From NCBI RefSeq assembly GCF_021018805.1, contig NC_086247.1, positions 144,844,378-144,908,377 of the forward strand: a stretch of 64,000 nucleotides of DNA, written 5' to 3'. The notes below the pieces were generated by a model. That model was not told the origin of the DNA and did no database searches. It worked only from the letters and a program-made list of their open reading frames with translations. Shown piece by piece: positions 23,201-35,984 of the stretch; within the stretch, counting starts at the first letter, position 1, and each line of letters starts with the position of its first letter. The position numbers and the translations under genes are program-made. This DNA is from Prinia subflava (Eukaryota; Chordata; Aves; Passeriformes; Cisticolidae).

Positions 23201-26099
23201 ATCTCTGAGATCTGCTCTAATTTTTTTCCTTGAGTTTATTAGCCTGAGCATATAACGTATTCCCAATTGGTCAATCAAGCCTTGAGAGTTGCCTACGTCT
23301 CACTTATTATAACTCTAAAATCACAACTTGAAATACTTGCTCTGTGGTCCTTACCCTCACAGTCGCCTTCTGTGGCCAGGCAGATTTATTCAAAAATGAT
23401 GAATTTCCTTATACTGTGACACTGAACTGCTGTTCATGCAGTAATTTTAAAGTAATGTTTCTTTCTCAGGAATCAGAGGATTTGTTGCTCATCTATCTAA
23501 AACTTCAGGGATACAAGGCAGATCCTAATTTTGTCATTCATTGCAAAGCTGTCGTTCCTAAAAGCCTCCACACTTACAACAATTTCCAGCAATCTGATAG
23601 CTTGTTTGTAGAGATGATCAGTCAGATTTTTCAGCACTTCATAATCTTCAGTAACAATTGTTTTGTTATCCTTTGATCTTTATCTCAATTACTTTATTTT
23701 TTTCTTTCACTTTAATCCCAGGATCCAAAGTCTTTGAATTTAGACATTGCAACAATCGAAATCAAAATTATTTCTGGCCACATTTGAATAGCTGCTAAAT
23801 TCTCGCAAAACAGATTTTACAAATCTGTGTCATTTAACGTTATGGCCAGTGAAGTGAACAGATCTGCAGTCAGTTCCTGGTTAGAAGAAACTTCAGAGGA
23901 GAATTCAGATGTTCAGCTATCGGATGTGTATCTGCCAGTGGTGCTGGATATCTTTAGCATCCTGTGACTCAACCACGAACATGAGAAGCTCAGGTAAATA
24001 AATACACAAAGGAATGGAGAGAAGCATGTCATTGAGATGCAGTTCATTTCTGACATGACCCATCTGTCTTCTGGAGCTCATGAAAACTCGTCCCCTCTAA
24101 TAACCATTTTATCATGTCTGACAGAGTTTCTCTTGCTGTCTTAATGCTGGACTGATGTGGGCTAAGCACACCCTGGCAGCAGTTGCGATTCAAATTTCTA
24201 TTTTGTCTTTTGCTGGAAAACAGATGATTGATTGCCAGTGCAGTTCAGAAACACATGGGCCATTCATTCCTGGCTAGTTTTCTTCGTGCACTTTCTACAA
24301 TTGTCACTGTTTCCCTCAGTTCTTATTACAGAGCAAATCATTCCCTTGCCCCTCATCCTGCTGTGCATTCAAGGTTCCCAGCTGTCCTCATTTTCTCTAT
24401 TCTTTTAGGAAAATCTCGTCAAGAATCTGCTCTTCAATGCCTTTTTCCTAATTTTCTGTGGTTTTAGGATCTCTTGTGCAAACCCACATGGGATATGGTC
24501 ATTTGCATTATTCCACCCCATTATCTTATTTAAGCCATGCCACTTCCAATTGAAGTTGTCTGGTGTATTACTCTGGTTGTGGTTATTCTTTGCAGCGTTT
24601 ACTTTGATCCTCTTCTTCAAATGCAACATTTGAAAACCCTCTCTGCCTGATGCTTTTCTTCTCTAAGCTAAGTGTCATGTACACATGATTACTGACCACA
24701 AAATACATTAGTTTAGCAAATATTTGTGCTCTCCAAATGTTTGCTGTGCTGCATGCTTTGTCTTCTAAGAGACAAAGGTACAGGCATAGAGATAATTTTA
24801 TGACAAACTAATTGATGGCAGGAGGTTTTGTGTCTCTTTCTAACTCTGTGTGACTGACAGAAATTATCTAAGTAATGAGAAAGATCATACTATTTTTATT
24901 TTTCTCACAAGGATTCAGTGAAGAACTGATTAAATTTTCTAGAGCATTGTGGGAATATGGATCCCAAAATTATTTTGGGTTTTATCCTACCTGAAGACAA
25001 CTGAACATACTTATTCAGATGTCATTAGGACCTTGTTTTATTTCTCATCGCTGTTTAATTTAATTTGTCACAGGAAAAAAAATTATCCAAGTATGCTCAA
25101 AGCACGCTGTATTTCCAATTGGATGCGGTAATGGTAGTAGCAGTGTCTGTGGTTTAGTGTTATTAATGGCAATATTTTCTGTCTGAATATTCACCAGGTG
25201 CATATCAGAAATGTAATCTCATAATTTTATCTAACAATAAAACTTCAGCATCTCATTTACAGGGGAAAATGGTAGAAAATTTGTTAGGTTTATTTTTCCA
25301 TACTGAGAAATCCTTCAGGATAAAATCAAATTTTACTGTTTCCAGGTACTGCTGTATCGTCAAAAATTTAGTTAAAGGGTTTAATTTAACTACTTTTTCT
25401 AAGTATTCCACACTGAGCGCTCCTGTAACTGGGGTGATTTTTACCTTTGGAGAAATAAGGCTTAACCTATGGGGAAGTCTAGATGAAAAAATTAATTTAC
25501 CTGCCCTTTCCTATACTGAATTATTGTATTTAAACTTGGACCAGTTAGACATGATGTCCTTTTCATAAGTCCCTGTTCAGAGTAGATTATTTCCAAATCC
25601 TGTCAGCAATCCTATATATTGGACTCTCCTGCTGTTTATAAAGTATCTAAGAAACCTTTCTATAAATATATTCTATCCATTTTTATTTAGAACTTTTGAT
25701 TCAAGCATTTTCCATCCTCATCCCCAATTTTCTATTGGACTGATTCCCTCAGAAAACTTCTTATTCATTGACATCTTTACCAGTCTCTTTAACCAGCAGG
25801 ATTTTCATTTGAGCTGATTAAATTTTACTTCTCTTTGTTTTATAACAAATGCATATTTTCTTAAAATAAAAAAGTTACTATTTTATTTGTTAACAATAAT
25901 TTGTTTGCTTTCCTTGTTACCTATATCTAATTTCCCTGATTCCTTATGTCCCCCAAAATTCAGGAGGGTACACTAAGGCCTGTTTTTTCTTTTGCTGTAA
26001 AAATTTATGGGCTATTTTAATACAGATTAGTGCAAGTGCAATACCAAAGCACTGTAGGTGGTAAAACCCAGTTATCATTTGTATGATTAGTTTCACCTT
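20273..26099. other. Gene-free stretch with a palindrome-rich segment
   Basis: No coding gene is supported; the longest open frame is 110 codons (23,344-23,676) and matches nothing I recognise. An A/G-rich patch lies at 23,110-23,155. Other small features are a 12-bp palindrome TGTGATATCACA (22520-22531) and octamers at 21,363-21,370 and 24,501-24,508. The motif-dense segment near 21.95 kb is listed separately. Confidence 0.5.
21951..22023. promoter_or_regulatory. Nested palindromes with D-box, SOX and octamer sites
   Basis: GAATTACGTAATTC (21951-21964) is a perfect 14-bp palindrome whose core ATTACGTAAT fits the PAR-bZIP/E4BP4 D-box consensus RTTAYGTAAY. Its right half also pairs with a third copy: GTAATTCAT (21958-21966), spacer CAG, ATGAATTAC (21970-21978), a 9-bp inverted repeat. 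A fourth GTAATTC lies at 22004-22010. CATTGT, a SOX-type core, is at 22000-22005 and a perfect octamer ATGCAAAT at 22016-22023, ten bases further on. Regulatory use is inferred from motif density. Confidence 0.4.
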
Positions 26100-26500
26100 G
26101 TAGCCGTGTCTCTGAAAAATGCAATTAACAGTTTCATATTCAGCATAGCTGGCTTTTATTCCTGCTGCATGGTGTGCAGCATTTGCATCATAAAAAAAAC
26201 CCTAATTGGTAAACACAGCCTTGCCAGATTCTCTGCAATTCACCCAATTCTCGTCCTGTTAATTGGCTCAGCTTCAACACCCGTTGGATGGGTTTTCAAA
26301 GGCAGCCGCAGATTAGAGAGCTCGCAAGCACTTGTGTTTCACAGCACTGACTCCGAGGAGACTGAGGGAGGAAAAAAAATATTTTAAATGAATGCTGAAT
26401 GCAGGCAAGCTCTCTGGTCCAAGGGTTGCTATGGAAACTGTTTTGTCTGCTAATCTGATAGCAGAGTGTATGTTTATTGGTACACATCTCTAATGACCTT
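26100..26500. promoter_or_regulatory. Candidate conserved noncoding element with RFX X-box
   Basis: GTTGCTATGGAAAC (26425-26438) fits the RFX X-box pattern GTTNCYATGGNAAC, with both half-sites present. Upstream are an octamer ATTTGCAT (26181-26188) and several AATTGG/CCAATT or TAATTGG cores. The segment is unique, with mixed composition unlike its AT-rich flanks. Overlapping open frames of 93 (plus) and 63 (minus) codons match no known family. RFX proteins regulate ciliary and MHC class II genes from X-boxes near promoters, but no transcription start is evident here. Confidence 0.35.
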
Positions 26501-29500
26501 CAGAGCCTAAACTCAGCTGGAAAGGAGTATTCCACCGCTGTGGTCAGAGACAGCAGCTAAGTGATTACATCCTGAACTCTATTATTGTAGCTTATACTGT
26601 TGTCAGGTGGGTTGGGGGATTTTTTTCCCCTTCGTTATTGTTGTTCCCTGCTATGCATTGCCCCAAAAATGACAATTTGCAGTGCTTAGATGCATAGCTT
26701 TGGTAGCAGATACCATGTGTCAGATACAGGATGTAAAGTTTCTAGGGTGAGGTCTTTAAGCCAGAAATTCTTGTATTGCTGAGCTGAGGGAATTTGTCCT
26801 TTTTCTGTCTCTAATAATGGGTTACTTCAAAATAGCAGTGATTCTAAAAAAAAAAAATTTAAAAAAGATAAATTTAATAGGATGTGTTATCCTGGCAGAA
26901 TAGAGGGAAATGTGATATTCATCTTCCTGATAAACAAACAGATTTAAACTCAATCTTTTAAACCTAAGCAATATTTTTCCTCCTACTGCTAGAAAAGGTA
27001 ATTCTCAAAATTCCAGAATTATACCTTTAAGTTAGAGACATTAATTATAGCAGTTTTGCTGACAGTTTTTAATTTTGTAATAATAGTACACAAACTTATT
27101 ACTGGAGAAATTTCTAGAAGCATACAAAAACAAACTGTATCCTAATTAACCAAGCAATCTTTCTTTAAATCTGGGGGTGTTGACTCTGCCTTAATTACCA
27201 GCCCTGCATGCATGGGTGCCGTACGATACCCAATTAATACAGGAGCTGTCACAGAGGAGGATTGTGGGGTTGTTTATAAATCCTGCAATGACACCTCGGC
27301 CTTGTTCATCTCAACCTCCACCAGGTATCATTGTGACCCTTAAGACTTCACCTAGTGAAAATCCTGAGTTTTGAGGTGAATGGGAAGGTGCCAGAGGAGC
27401 GTTGTCAAGGCTGTGCGTCTCCCGCCTCCTGGATGTGGGGGATGCACGGCATGGAGCTTGTAGGAGGGCTGGAGATCCAGGAGATGGGCTGGCTGCTGCC
27501 CTGGGATGCTGCCAGCCCTTGAGGGCTTTGCTTTTTGCCCACACAAGAAGAGATAAATCTATTTCCATGCTTGTCCTCCTTCCCTGTCTGCAGGCCGATC
27601 CCAGGCCTCCCAAGGGGCAGGTGGAGGCTCCAAAGGTAGGGAGCCTCCAATCCTTTGTCACCCAACAGAATGACATCTGAGGATTAAGACATAAATAAAA
27701 AGGAAAGTTAAGTGACATAGTAGATGAAAACAGGCAAGAAATATAAAAAAATTCAGGAGTGATAAAGCTACCTACATCCACCTACATTCAATGAGTGAAT
27801 GGTGAGGACCACCAAAAAGAATGAAGGGAAGAAGTAGAGGAAAATTTATAGAAGAGGCTCAAAGATAACTGCTATGAAATGAGGGAACTATCTGAATTAT
27901 TTTGCCTGCCAGTATGTGTGAAGTTTGATTTCCTCACTTTAAAATCTTTGATTCCAGAATTTTGATCCTGGTCATTAATGAAAAAATAAGATAATTAGCA
28001 TACTGGGGCTACTTCTCTGCTATTGGGATCTCCTCTGTCTTTTTGTTATTACTGTTAGAGCTTAGGACAGTGGAAACACCACAGACCTGCAAACTTTCCT
28101 AGTGGTGAGGTCTTGACATCTGCAAATGTCACCAAGCAGTACGAGCCTAAATCTGTGGTCCTGCAGTCACTGGTCCCCTATTTCACTTCCTCCAAGGGGC
28201 TCCAACACCACCTTATTGGGAAAAAGGCATAAAACCAGTCTCCATGCTAGGATATTGGGTGTTTCTTTACCTGAGCTGCAGTCGTTTATGTCAGCTCTTC
28301 AAACTGAGTTAGTGCAGAGAATTTCTTTTTAAACCTTTTCAGAAAGGAGCTTTTCATCCCTCCTGCTCATCATCCTCCTATTCTTTGCCAAAATTTGGTT
28401 GTTGAGTGTGGCATCAAATTTCCTTGTCCTCCAAATGCTTCATTTCTAGGCTTGACCCTCTCCCCATTTCAAGCTTTGATCTTTAAAAATTAAATAACTT
28501 GGAGATTAATATCAAGCCTTCTTTTATTTTCCTCTATATTAGCTGTTATTTTCTTTTGAAAATATCAGTCCCTGCATTGTATGAATTTGATTTAAGCCGT
28601 GGCTGCAGCTGCTCCAGTCGAGCAGAGCCGTGAGCTCACCTAGCCGTGGAGGCAATTCCGAGCTGTTTGTCTGTGCCAGGGCTTCAGGAAGGGACCTGCT
28701 GCATGTAACTGGAACAAAACACGTATTTTCATGTAGGGGTTTGATTCTTCACTTGATGAGATAGAAAAATACGTATAGTAAAGGCTAGACTGGTTTGGGG
28801 TGTTTTATCTCTTCGAAGTTTTGCTGAATTTCGTTCCTAAGAGCTGACTTAGGTTCAAAAAACCAAAAATCTTCAAATCACCGTCATGTGCTTCTCTTTC
28901 ATCGATTAAGGCATTTATCTTCATATATATTTTAAAAAATAATGACAATGCTTTCTATTCTGCTCTGTGAAGAGTATCCAAGACCCTGGACTTATCCAGA
29001 AATTGATTTTCTTTTTTTATTTTTTTTTTAAGTGGGCGAAAGACGGTTGCAATTTTATTCTTTAATTTCTGTCATTATTCCTTGAATGCAGTCCTCCAGT
29101 CTGCTTCTGAAAGGTGCTTGAGAACCCTGATTTTTTCCCCTAAATTACCAAGTTATTAATGATCAGCTTTGTATCTCAGTAAGGAGTGCAGTTAGGGCTA
29201 CTTAGTAAGCTGTTCAAAGCTAATTTCTACATCTCCTTTAGAGCCCCAATCCCAATGCAAGTGAAGTCAATTGAAAATTTTCAGTGCAGAAGGACAAAGT
29301 TCTAAATTGTCCCATTTCTTTTAGTTAGGGTTAGCTCTGAAAAAGCTGCTTTTTAAAAAAACAATCCATTGGCTGTTTTCTGCTTGAAAAGCATGGTTAC
29401 AGGAAATGTATTTGCACTTTAAAAGAGATCAGGGAGCAGAAATGGAAAGCTGAGTTTTGTTCCCTGAATGAGAAAAGCATATATGTGAGTACTATTGCTT

Positions 29501-29610
29501 TTTACAGTTTGCAAAAAGGCATGTAATGTTTCAGTAAAAAAATCTTTCCTGTGTATCTGATTCTAAAATATGTGTGTACCATGTCTCTATTGTAATTATT
29601 TCTGCTGCTA
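26501..29610. other. No gene supported
   Basis: Mostly AT-rich unique sequence, with an A-rich run near 26,846-26,858 and a GC-richer islet (listed separately). A second, smaller mixed-composition patch lies around 28,590-28,700. No transposon or RNA gene is recognised. Confidence 0.45.
27290..27680. other. GC-richer islet with overlapping open frames
   Basis: This islet has open frames on both strands, including 156 codons on the minus strand (27,311-27,781) and 92 on the plus. None resembles a protein family I know, and the frames overlap, which points to low stop density rather than selection on one frame. It might be an old unrecognised repeat or a regulatory islet. Confidence 0.3.
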
Positions 29611-29662
29611 TTAATTGAACAATGGAGACAATGGTTGAGACAATGTTCAGACAATGGTTGAA
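29611..29662 (+). repeat. Degenerate short tandem repeat carrying four SOX-type cores
   Basis: ACAATGG or ACAATGT occurs at 29619-29625, 29628-29634, 29640-29646 and 29651-29657, all on the same strand with spacings of 9, 12 and 11 bases. The surrounding unit is roughly AGACAATGGTTG. ACAATGG/AACAATGG is the established SOX HMG-box core. It is either a decayed minisatellite or a homotypic site cluster. Confidence 0.55.
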
Positions 29663-31858
29663 TCATCTTTCAAATGTAAGGATACCTGCATCAAGATGCA
29701 CTGAAAGTTCCAGTTGTGAGTTTTTATGGTAAACTAATAATTTTGATCAGAACAAAAACATAATTAACTCTTTCATTTGATAGAAAATATTTCATTAAGG
29801 TCACTTTCACAAAGAATTCCAAGCATTTTCAGTTTTCAGCCTAATGAGAAAAAAAAGTGCCATTTTGCAAAATTCAGAGCCCTTTTTTTCCTTTTTTTAG
29901 TATCTGGTGTAAAAAATAAAGAAACATTTCTGTGGAAGAAGTTGTGTCAAATTTGTCATGTATTCTTATTCTTGAGCTTGTACTTGTTGACACAACTGAT
30001 TTCACCCTTCCAGTAGTTCAGGTTTTTTATAGAATTCTCTGATATCTGAGAAGGGAAAGAAAAAATCAGTTTCTAGTCCACCTGAATAGTCTGTTCTGGA
30101 AACTGCCTATTTAAAGTGTGGAATTTGAACAATTTTTTTGATTATGTTAGCTATCATTGAAATGGAGTCTTCTGTTTGATTTGTTATTCACTTTGGCTGG
30201 TGATAATTATTTCTAGAAATCTCATTAGTTAAACATTTCTAAATAAGCTTTCAATCCAGTTTGTCTATAGAGACAAAAAAATCTGTAAAAGAGGATTATG
30301 TATTGTTCTATATTTTATACACTAGGGGTTTTTTTCAGAGAAGACCCAAAATAACTTTTTTATTTTAAATTTTGTTTTACCCGTATTGAGTGAAAAGACA
30401 TTATGACATTCAGGAGTACAGGAGCAGTTTGTTCATTCCTTGCCACCTTGCTCGCTGCTGTGGCAGTGAATCACTTCTGAGTCATTACCATCATCACTTG
30501 TGCAGGGCTTCACTGATTTTGTCCTGCTGATGCCTGGGGGTTCTGCCTTCCTGTGCAAGGCTGAGTTAGCCAATCCTTACAGCACCTCGGAGCAACCATA
30601 ACCACAGCTAAACAAACCAATGTTTATTTCAGGAAAAAGTGAGATGATTTCTTGTAATTTCAGAGAGATGAGGAAGTTAAACTGAAGAGAATCTGTCTTC
30701 AGAATGTGGCTGACCTTCAGCTGTGTTCTTACATATTTGTCTTCTACTAACTTACCCATATTTTTAAAATACCTTTCATTTTGCCAAAAACAATGCCTTG
30801 TGAATTATTAAATAAATAATTCCCATATTTTTGGATACTATTTAATGATATGCTGGGCTAACTTTCTCCAAAATCTCATTCTCAATTGTGTGCTTCACTT
30901 TCTAACAGTTAAACTGTCTTTTCAGGACATCAGTCCTGAATAAATTGCAGCAGAGAATTTCAAAAAGAACTAATTTCCAAATCATTCCACCCACATCTTC
31001 CTTGTTTTACAGGATCTCTTAGGATAAAAAGAAAACCTCTATGTTTTCTTGACCTTTATTTAAAGAAGGCAAAGCATTTGACATATATACTGAAATGAAA
31101 ATGCAGATGAAATCTGAAATTCTTTTCTCTCTGTATTCCATCTGGACATAACATCATGTGCTGTTACAACATGAAATTGGCTCGAGAAGCAAATTCAGAC
31201 TCAAACCTTTGCCTAGATATCTACCCACACAGAAGAATATGCTCACATGAGAAAATGGCCCTTCAGTTTTAAAAATCTCTTTGAATTTCCTTTTGTTAAA
31301 GACATCATTCTCTGTAACAGAAAATGGATAAATTAGTGTTGCTTCTTTCCTCTGCAACAAGCGTAATTATGTCCCTTAATTCCGTACTCTCTATTTTTAT
31401 AAAAGAGCAAACAAATGATCACATAAGTCTATCCATTACATGGGAAACATCCATTGCTTTGTGACCTCAGAATTTCTAAAATAGATTAACCTATCCCCTA
31501 TCAGTGAAAGGGCTGTTTCATGAAAATGCTCCTTACATGTTCTTGTTCATTCAAAACTTACTCTACCAAACAGCTCAATGTGACGATGTCACTGTTTGCA
31601 CAGTTATCTTCAAAGCTGATCCTCCTCTCAAACAAGAAGCCTATTTTGAATTTAAAGTATAAAATATTCCCATTAAAATTCATAGAATTTGGCTTATCTA
31701 TATTGTTCTGAGCATTTGGCATTTTAAATAATATAGTAACCTCCACAAAAGGCAAGATAGATGAAGAGTAATGCCAAAATGTCAAGATTATACTGCTTCT
31801 TCCACTCTGTCATCACACTGCACAAACACTGTAGACAAGCTACTGCCAAGCTAAAGGG
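29663..31858. other. No recognisable feature
   Basis: AT-rich unique sequence with open frames below 80 codons. Short poly-T runs occur at about 29,884-29,900 and 30,328-30,336. Confidence 0.5.
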
Positions 31859-31899
31859 CCACACAACATGAGAAAACCACACAACATGAGAAAACCACA
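31859..31899 (+). repeat. 18-bp tandem duplication
   Basis: The unit CCACACAACATGAGAAAA occurs twice without mismatch (31859-31876 and 31877-31894), followed by a partial third copy CCACA. Perfect identity suggests a recent replication-slippage event. Confidence 0.9.
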
Positions 31900-34800
31900 G
31901 AAATACAAATATGTGCAATAATTCAGAATCCATGATGTGTGTATCCTGTTGACAGATATATTGGAATATCCACATAGAAACAACATTAATTTCTTACTAA
32001 TTTTTTCTTAGAAAAAAATACCTTTTATTCATGCTGTTTCAGATGTACATCTCAGAGTGCACTTCTGGTTGTCTATCCCTAGCTCTGTTTATTGAGATCA
32101 AATTACAAGTTTATCCCTCTCTCAGGTAATCTCCTGACCCTACAGCTCCCAGTCATCACCAGGGGTTTCCACAGTGGATCTCACTTGCAAATCCTCCACC
32201 TGGGGACACTGGTGGCGACCAAACAATGACTTGAAACCCATTTATAATTTGTTTAGAACCAAAGCATGCCAGAGGACAGAGATGTTGTTTTAAATTTATA
32301 TTACATCTAAGTTTCCCCAGACTGGACTCAAGACTGAGCAGTGCCTTTGGACACATTTTGCAGAGTCCTGGTTCCTTTATCCCTTTGCCAACCCAGACTC
32401 TCCTCTCTAAGCTCCCCTAATTCAAACACTTCACTATCCAAGCTGGAAAATGCAGGTTTGTATCCCCCCTGGATATCTCACAATTTGCTAATTCAGTGCA
32501 CCATGCTGGGGTCTCTTCTCACCATTGCTCTGTCACCCTGCTTGCTTCTTCAATCACTTCCATATAGGCTTGGCTGCAAAACTCAATCACATAATTTCTG
32601 TCACTGGCCTGGACAAGTGCAGTTTCCATAGAACTGTTGCATCTAGCACTCATTACAGGGATAGATGTCAGCTCCACTGTCACAGATGTATCCCTCAATG
32701 ACGTGTTATGGTGCTCCAGCGTTGTATTTTAAAAAGCTTTATTCAGTTTGTAAATATTTATTTAGTGATCAAAGCCTGAAAGTAGCTTTCCTTTCTGATT
32801 TTGGGGTTATTTTTTCTCTGTCTAAAGACCGTTTCACAGTTAAATGCCACTTCTAATCTGCTTTTCTGTGTCTAGAGTATATTTTATTAACCCTTTTTTT
32901 TATTTTCTTCAGTGATAGATTAGTAAATTCCAAAGTAGCTTAGAAACATTGCTTAGTGACCTTTTTGTTCTTTGCATTTTTTGAGGAGAAATCAACAAAA
33001 GACAACAATAGTAACCTTTCCATATTCATTACCATAAGCTGCACTGACCTTAAGAAGCAGTCTTATGATTCCACACTTGTATACAGGCTACGGCTGCTGT
33101 GCGGGTTTCAAGACCTTGACAATTTTTCTCTTCTTAGGCCTGTGAGGGACAAAGAAATTAGGTATACTTTAGTACCTGTGCATTTGCACAAAATGGAATG
33201 ATGGCAGGTCTCTCAAGTCTAATAAGTAAAAATAATTTTGTGTGAATATTTCTTTAAAAAATGAACTTCTAGGTGATGTTAAGCATAAAAGCTTTGGGTT
33301 TGTGTTTAATTTAATTAAAAATATGATTATTGCTTTTTACTTTATTTTTGAAAGAATAAAAATTAATTTCAAAAATATGTTTTCTTTCCCTTCCATTGGG
33401 AGAAGGATAGGCCAGATGAGGAGTATTGGTATATAAAAAAAAAGTGTAAGCTCATCATTGATGAATTTACATTATTGGATTAAGCTTGATTTCTGGAGTT
33501 TCTTGATATTTTACTAGTCTTACTGCTAAACTCCAAATTCTTTTCTGGGAGATGTTCTAAAAGAAAAAAAGAGAACAAGAAATAAAAAATATGTAACTTG
33601 TGGACTTATCTGGTAAAATAAAAGCACCTAACTGATAAAGCATAAAGTGATGATAAAACTGTTGTATTCTATATAGAGGTTTTAATACTGTATTAGTTGG
33701 TGATAACTTAAGAGAGAATTGTCAAAAAAAAAAGCAAGCCTATATTCTGGCAAAACTCTGAACTCATTCTCAGTCCTCTCTGTCCTGATAACCTGAAAAA
33801 TTGCATTGTGCCTGTTTTTCTGCCTACACACACACCATCCCTTCCTAGATTATTAATGAATCTATTAAATAGCCAGTGACCTAGAAAGTAACCACAGGAT
33901 GCCCTGTCATTAGCCTTTCACCATGATAAAAATGGACCATTTAATCATATCTTTTGGGTTTTTTCTCCTCTGGTCATTTGTTCTCTGGGGCAGCATTTTC
34001 CTCTTTGCTTTCTAATTCCTTACCTATACTCATCTATGGTAACAGATCTTGCAAAATAATTTTGACAATCCAAATAAGGTTTGCCAAAATTTTTTTCTTT
34101 CTTTATTATTTTATCAACATATCACAAAGCTTCTAAGATTGTAACTCTAAGACATATTTATTTCAGCACTAAACTAAACTTGAAAATCTTCTTTTTTCTG
34201 TTGGGTCCCTATTGCTGCCTCCTCCATAGTAAACCTTATGGGAGTTGGGATATATGGTCTTTGTTATTAAATATAAATATAGTTTTTAAGGAAATTTATT
34301 GTAGTTGTAATCTAATTGAGGTTCTCCAACAATTACAGTGGCACAACTGTTGGTGAGGATATTACAATATATGTGAGGGGAGTGAAAAAGGTGCTTAAGG
34401 GGCATTTGAAATGGCTTTTCTAGAAAATAACTCATATAGTGTTGAGAAAAGGTATGGTGTTTCTTCAGAAAACCAGCTCTGATTAGCCCCTTTATTATCA
34501 TCATCTTCCAAGTGTTTTGTTTTGCTGATTTGAGCTGCCATTTACATTCACTGGTCAGTAATCCCCAAAGTGATTCTGTATCTCTGTGCCGATTTCAAAT
34601 ACAGCTGCGCTGTGCTGCACACATCAGAGAAGCACAGAGAGTGTATTTTATACACTTCAGATGACTTTTAGGTGCTTTTTCAGAAGCTTGATATTTGTTC
34701 CAGAATTCCTGGCACCTCTCTTTTGATAGAATTTATTCTTAATTAGTGGAAAGGAGCAAGGGTGTCCTGTTTCACTGAGGCAAAGGATCATTTGCCTTCT

Positions 34801-35689
34801 CGGATGGACTTTTCCTTAACTGCTTCATTAACCTGTGATAGTCTTCAGCAAATTGTTTCATTCTCCTTATTCCAGTGTCCTCTGAGTATCTCTCATTTGG
34901 TTTTCACTGTAAGATAGTTTTAGACTCTCAGATTTTGCTCTTTTAGAATGTTGGCCATGGCTCTTGACTTCCATTGGGGCTCTACACTTTTGTTCCAGAG
35001 TTTGATTAGCTTCCATCTAACTTAGCTGACATCTTGAATCTTGCCATTACAAGACTATTCTTTTCTCTCTGATTTCCAACGCACTTGGTTCCTTCCTGGA
35101 GATTTTATTTAATTTCTGTTTTTCCAGTTCTGATTAGCCTTTGGGCTATTGTTCCTCCAAAACTTCTCCTTTGAAAGTTCTCTAACATGGTGTTTTGCTA
35201 AAAATGCCCTACAGACTGTATCTGGAATGGGATTGACTGTGGTAGGACCTTAGGAGCAGCAAAACTCTGTCATCAGCAGTGCTACATCTTCAATTGCTCA
35301 GTCTTAGTGAAAACAACTCTTTGCTTTTTATCTTGGTTTATTTTCATGTGAGAAAAACAAAAGTCTGTCAGAGAAGTAATTCCAAGACTATTTTCCATTA
35401 AGAGGCAAAAGTGCAGCACAATAATATGAAGCTCTGGCTTCTGTTTGATAGAGGAAATCCTATATCCTGCACTAATTCTGCTAAAATGTGATGTTTTCTG
35501 TGTGCTGGAGCCACAGAAGCAGTCCCTTGCCATCCCTTGAGGTGCCATCCATCCAAGTGAACTCTTATTAGTGATTAGCAGTCCCTTTGTAGTCAAAGCA
35601 ATGGAAATGTCCCCAAAGAAGCATTCATAAACCATGTTTTAGAATTCCTAGATTCTGCAAGAGACATTTATTTTAAACCCCACTTCTGG
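31900..35689. other. No recognisable feature
   Basis: Unique AT-rich sequence. Open frames reach 117 codons (35,282-35,635, minus strand) without any recognisable domain. No transposon, RNA gene or array is seen. Confidence 0.5.
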
Positions 35690-35895
35690 AGCTGCCTGCC
35701 TCCCCTCCAGCAGCTGTAGGGAGAGCCAAAACAACAGGCACGTAGGTGGCAAAGTTCAGTGTAATCAGTGCCACCATTTCTGTCATCTCAGGGCTCAGTA
35801 AATCCTGCAGCTCCCAGGGCCACCGCCGGCCCCTGGGCAGCTCCTGCTGCGTCCGCGGCTTCGGTGGCAGAAGGGGAGAGGGACAGGACTTTCCC
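35690..35895. other. CpG-dense GC islet
   Basis: Six CpG dinucleotides fall between 35,824 and 35,863, inside sequence otherwise very poor in CpG. The islet includes GCCGGC and CCGCGG. It is far shorter than a standard CpG-island promoter. An open frame of 76 codons crosses it without recognisable homology. Possible readings are a small unmethylated regulatory islet, a GC-biased conversion spot or a fragment of a GC-rich repeat. Confidence 0.4.
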
Positions 35896-35899
35896 TTGG

Positions 35900-35984
35900 A
35901 TGTTTTATGCTATGTATCTAAAAAGGTCATGATGTTCTATCTGTTTCTTAAATGTTTTTTTGCTAGGTATCTATAAAGGTCATG
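35900..35984 (+). repeat. 53-bp imperfect direct duplication with AGGTCA half-sites
   Basis: Positions 35908-35931 and 35961-35984 are 24-base copies differing at two positions. Similarity extends a few bases upstream into ATGTTTT, giving a 53-base period. Each copy contains AAAGGTCATG, an AGGTCA nuclear-receptor half-site preceded by A/T-rich bases, the arrangement used by ROR/REV-ERB-type monomeric receptors. Confidence 0.7.

Noticed and set aside
27311..27781. 156-codon minus-strand open frame
   Set aside because: Several other frames are open on both strands over the same bases, and the product has low-complexity P/S-rich stretches without any family signature.
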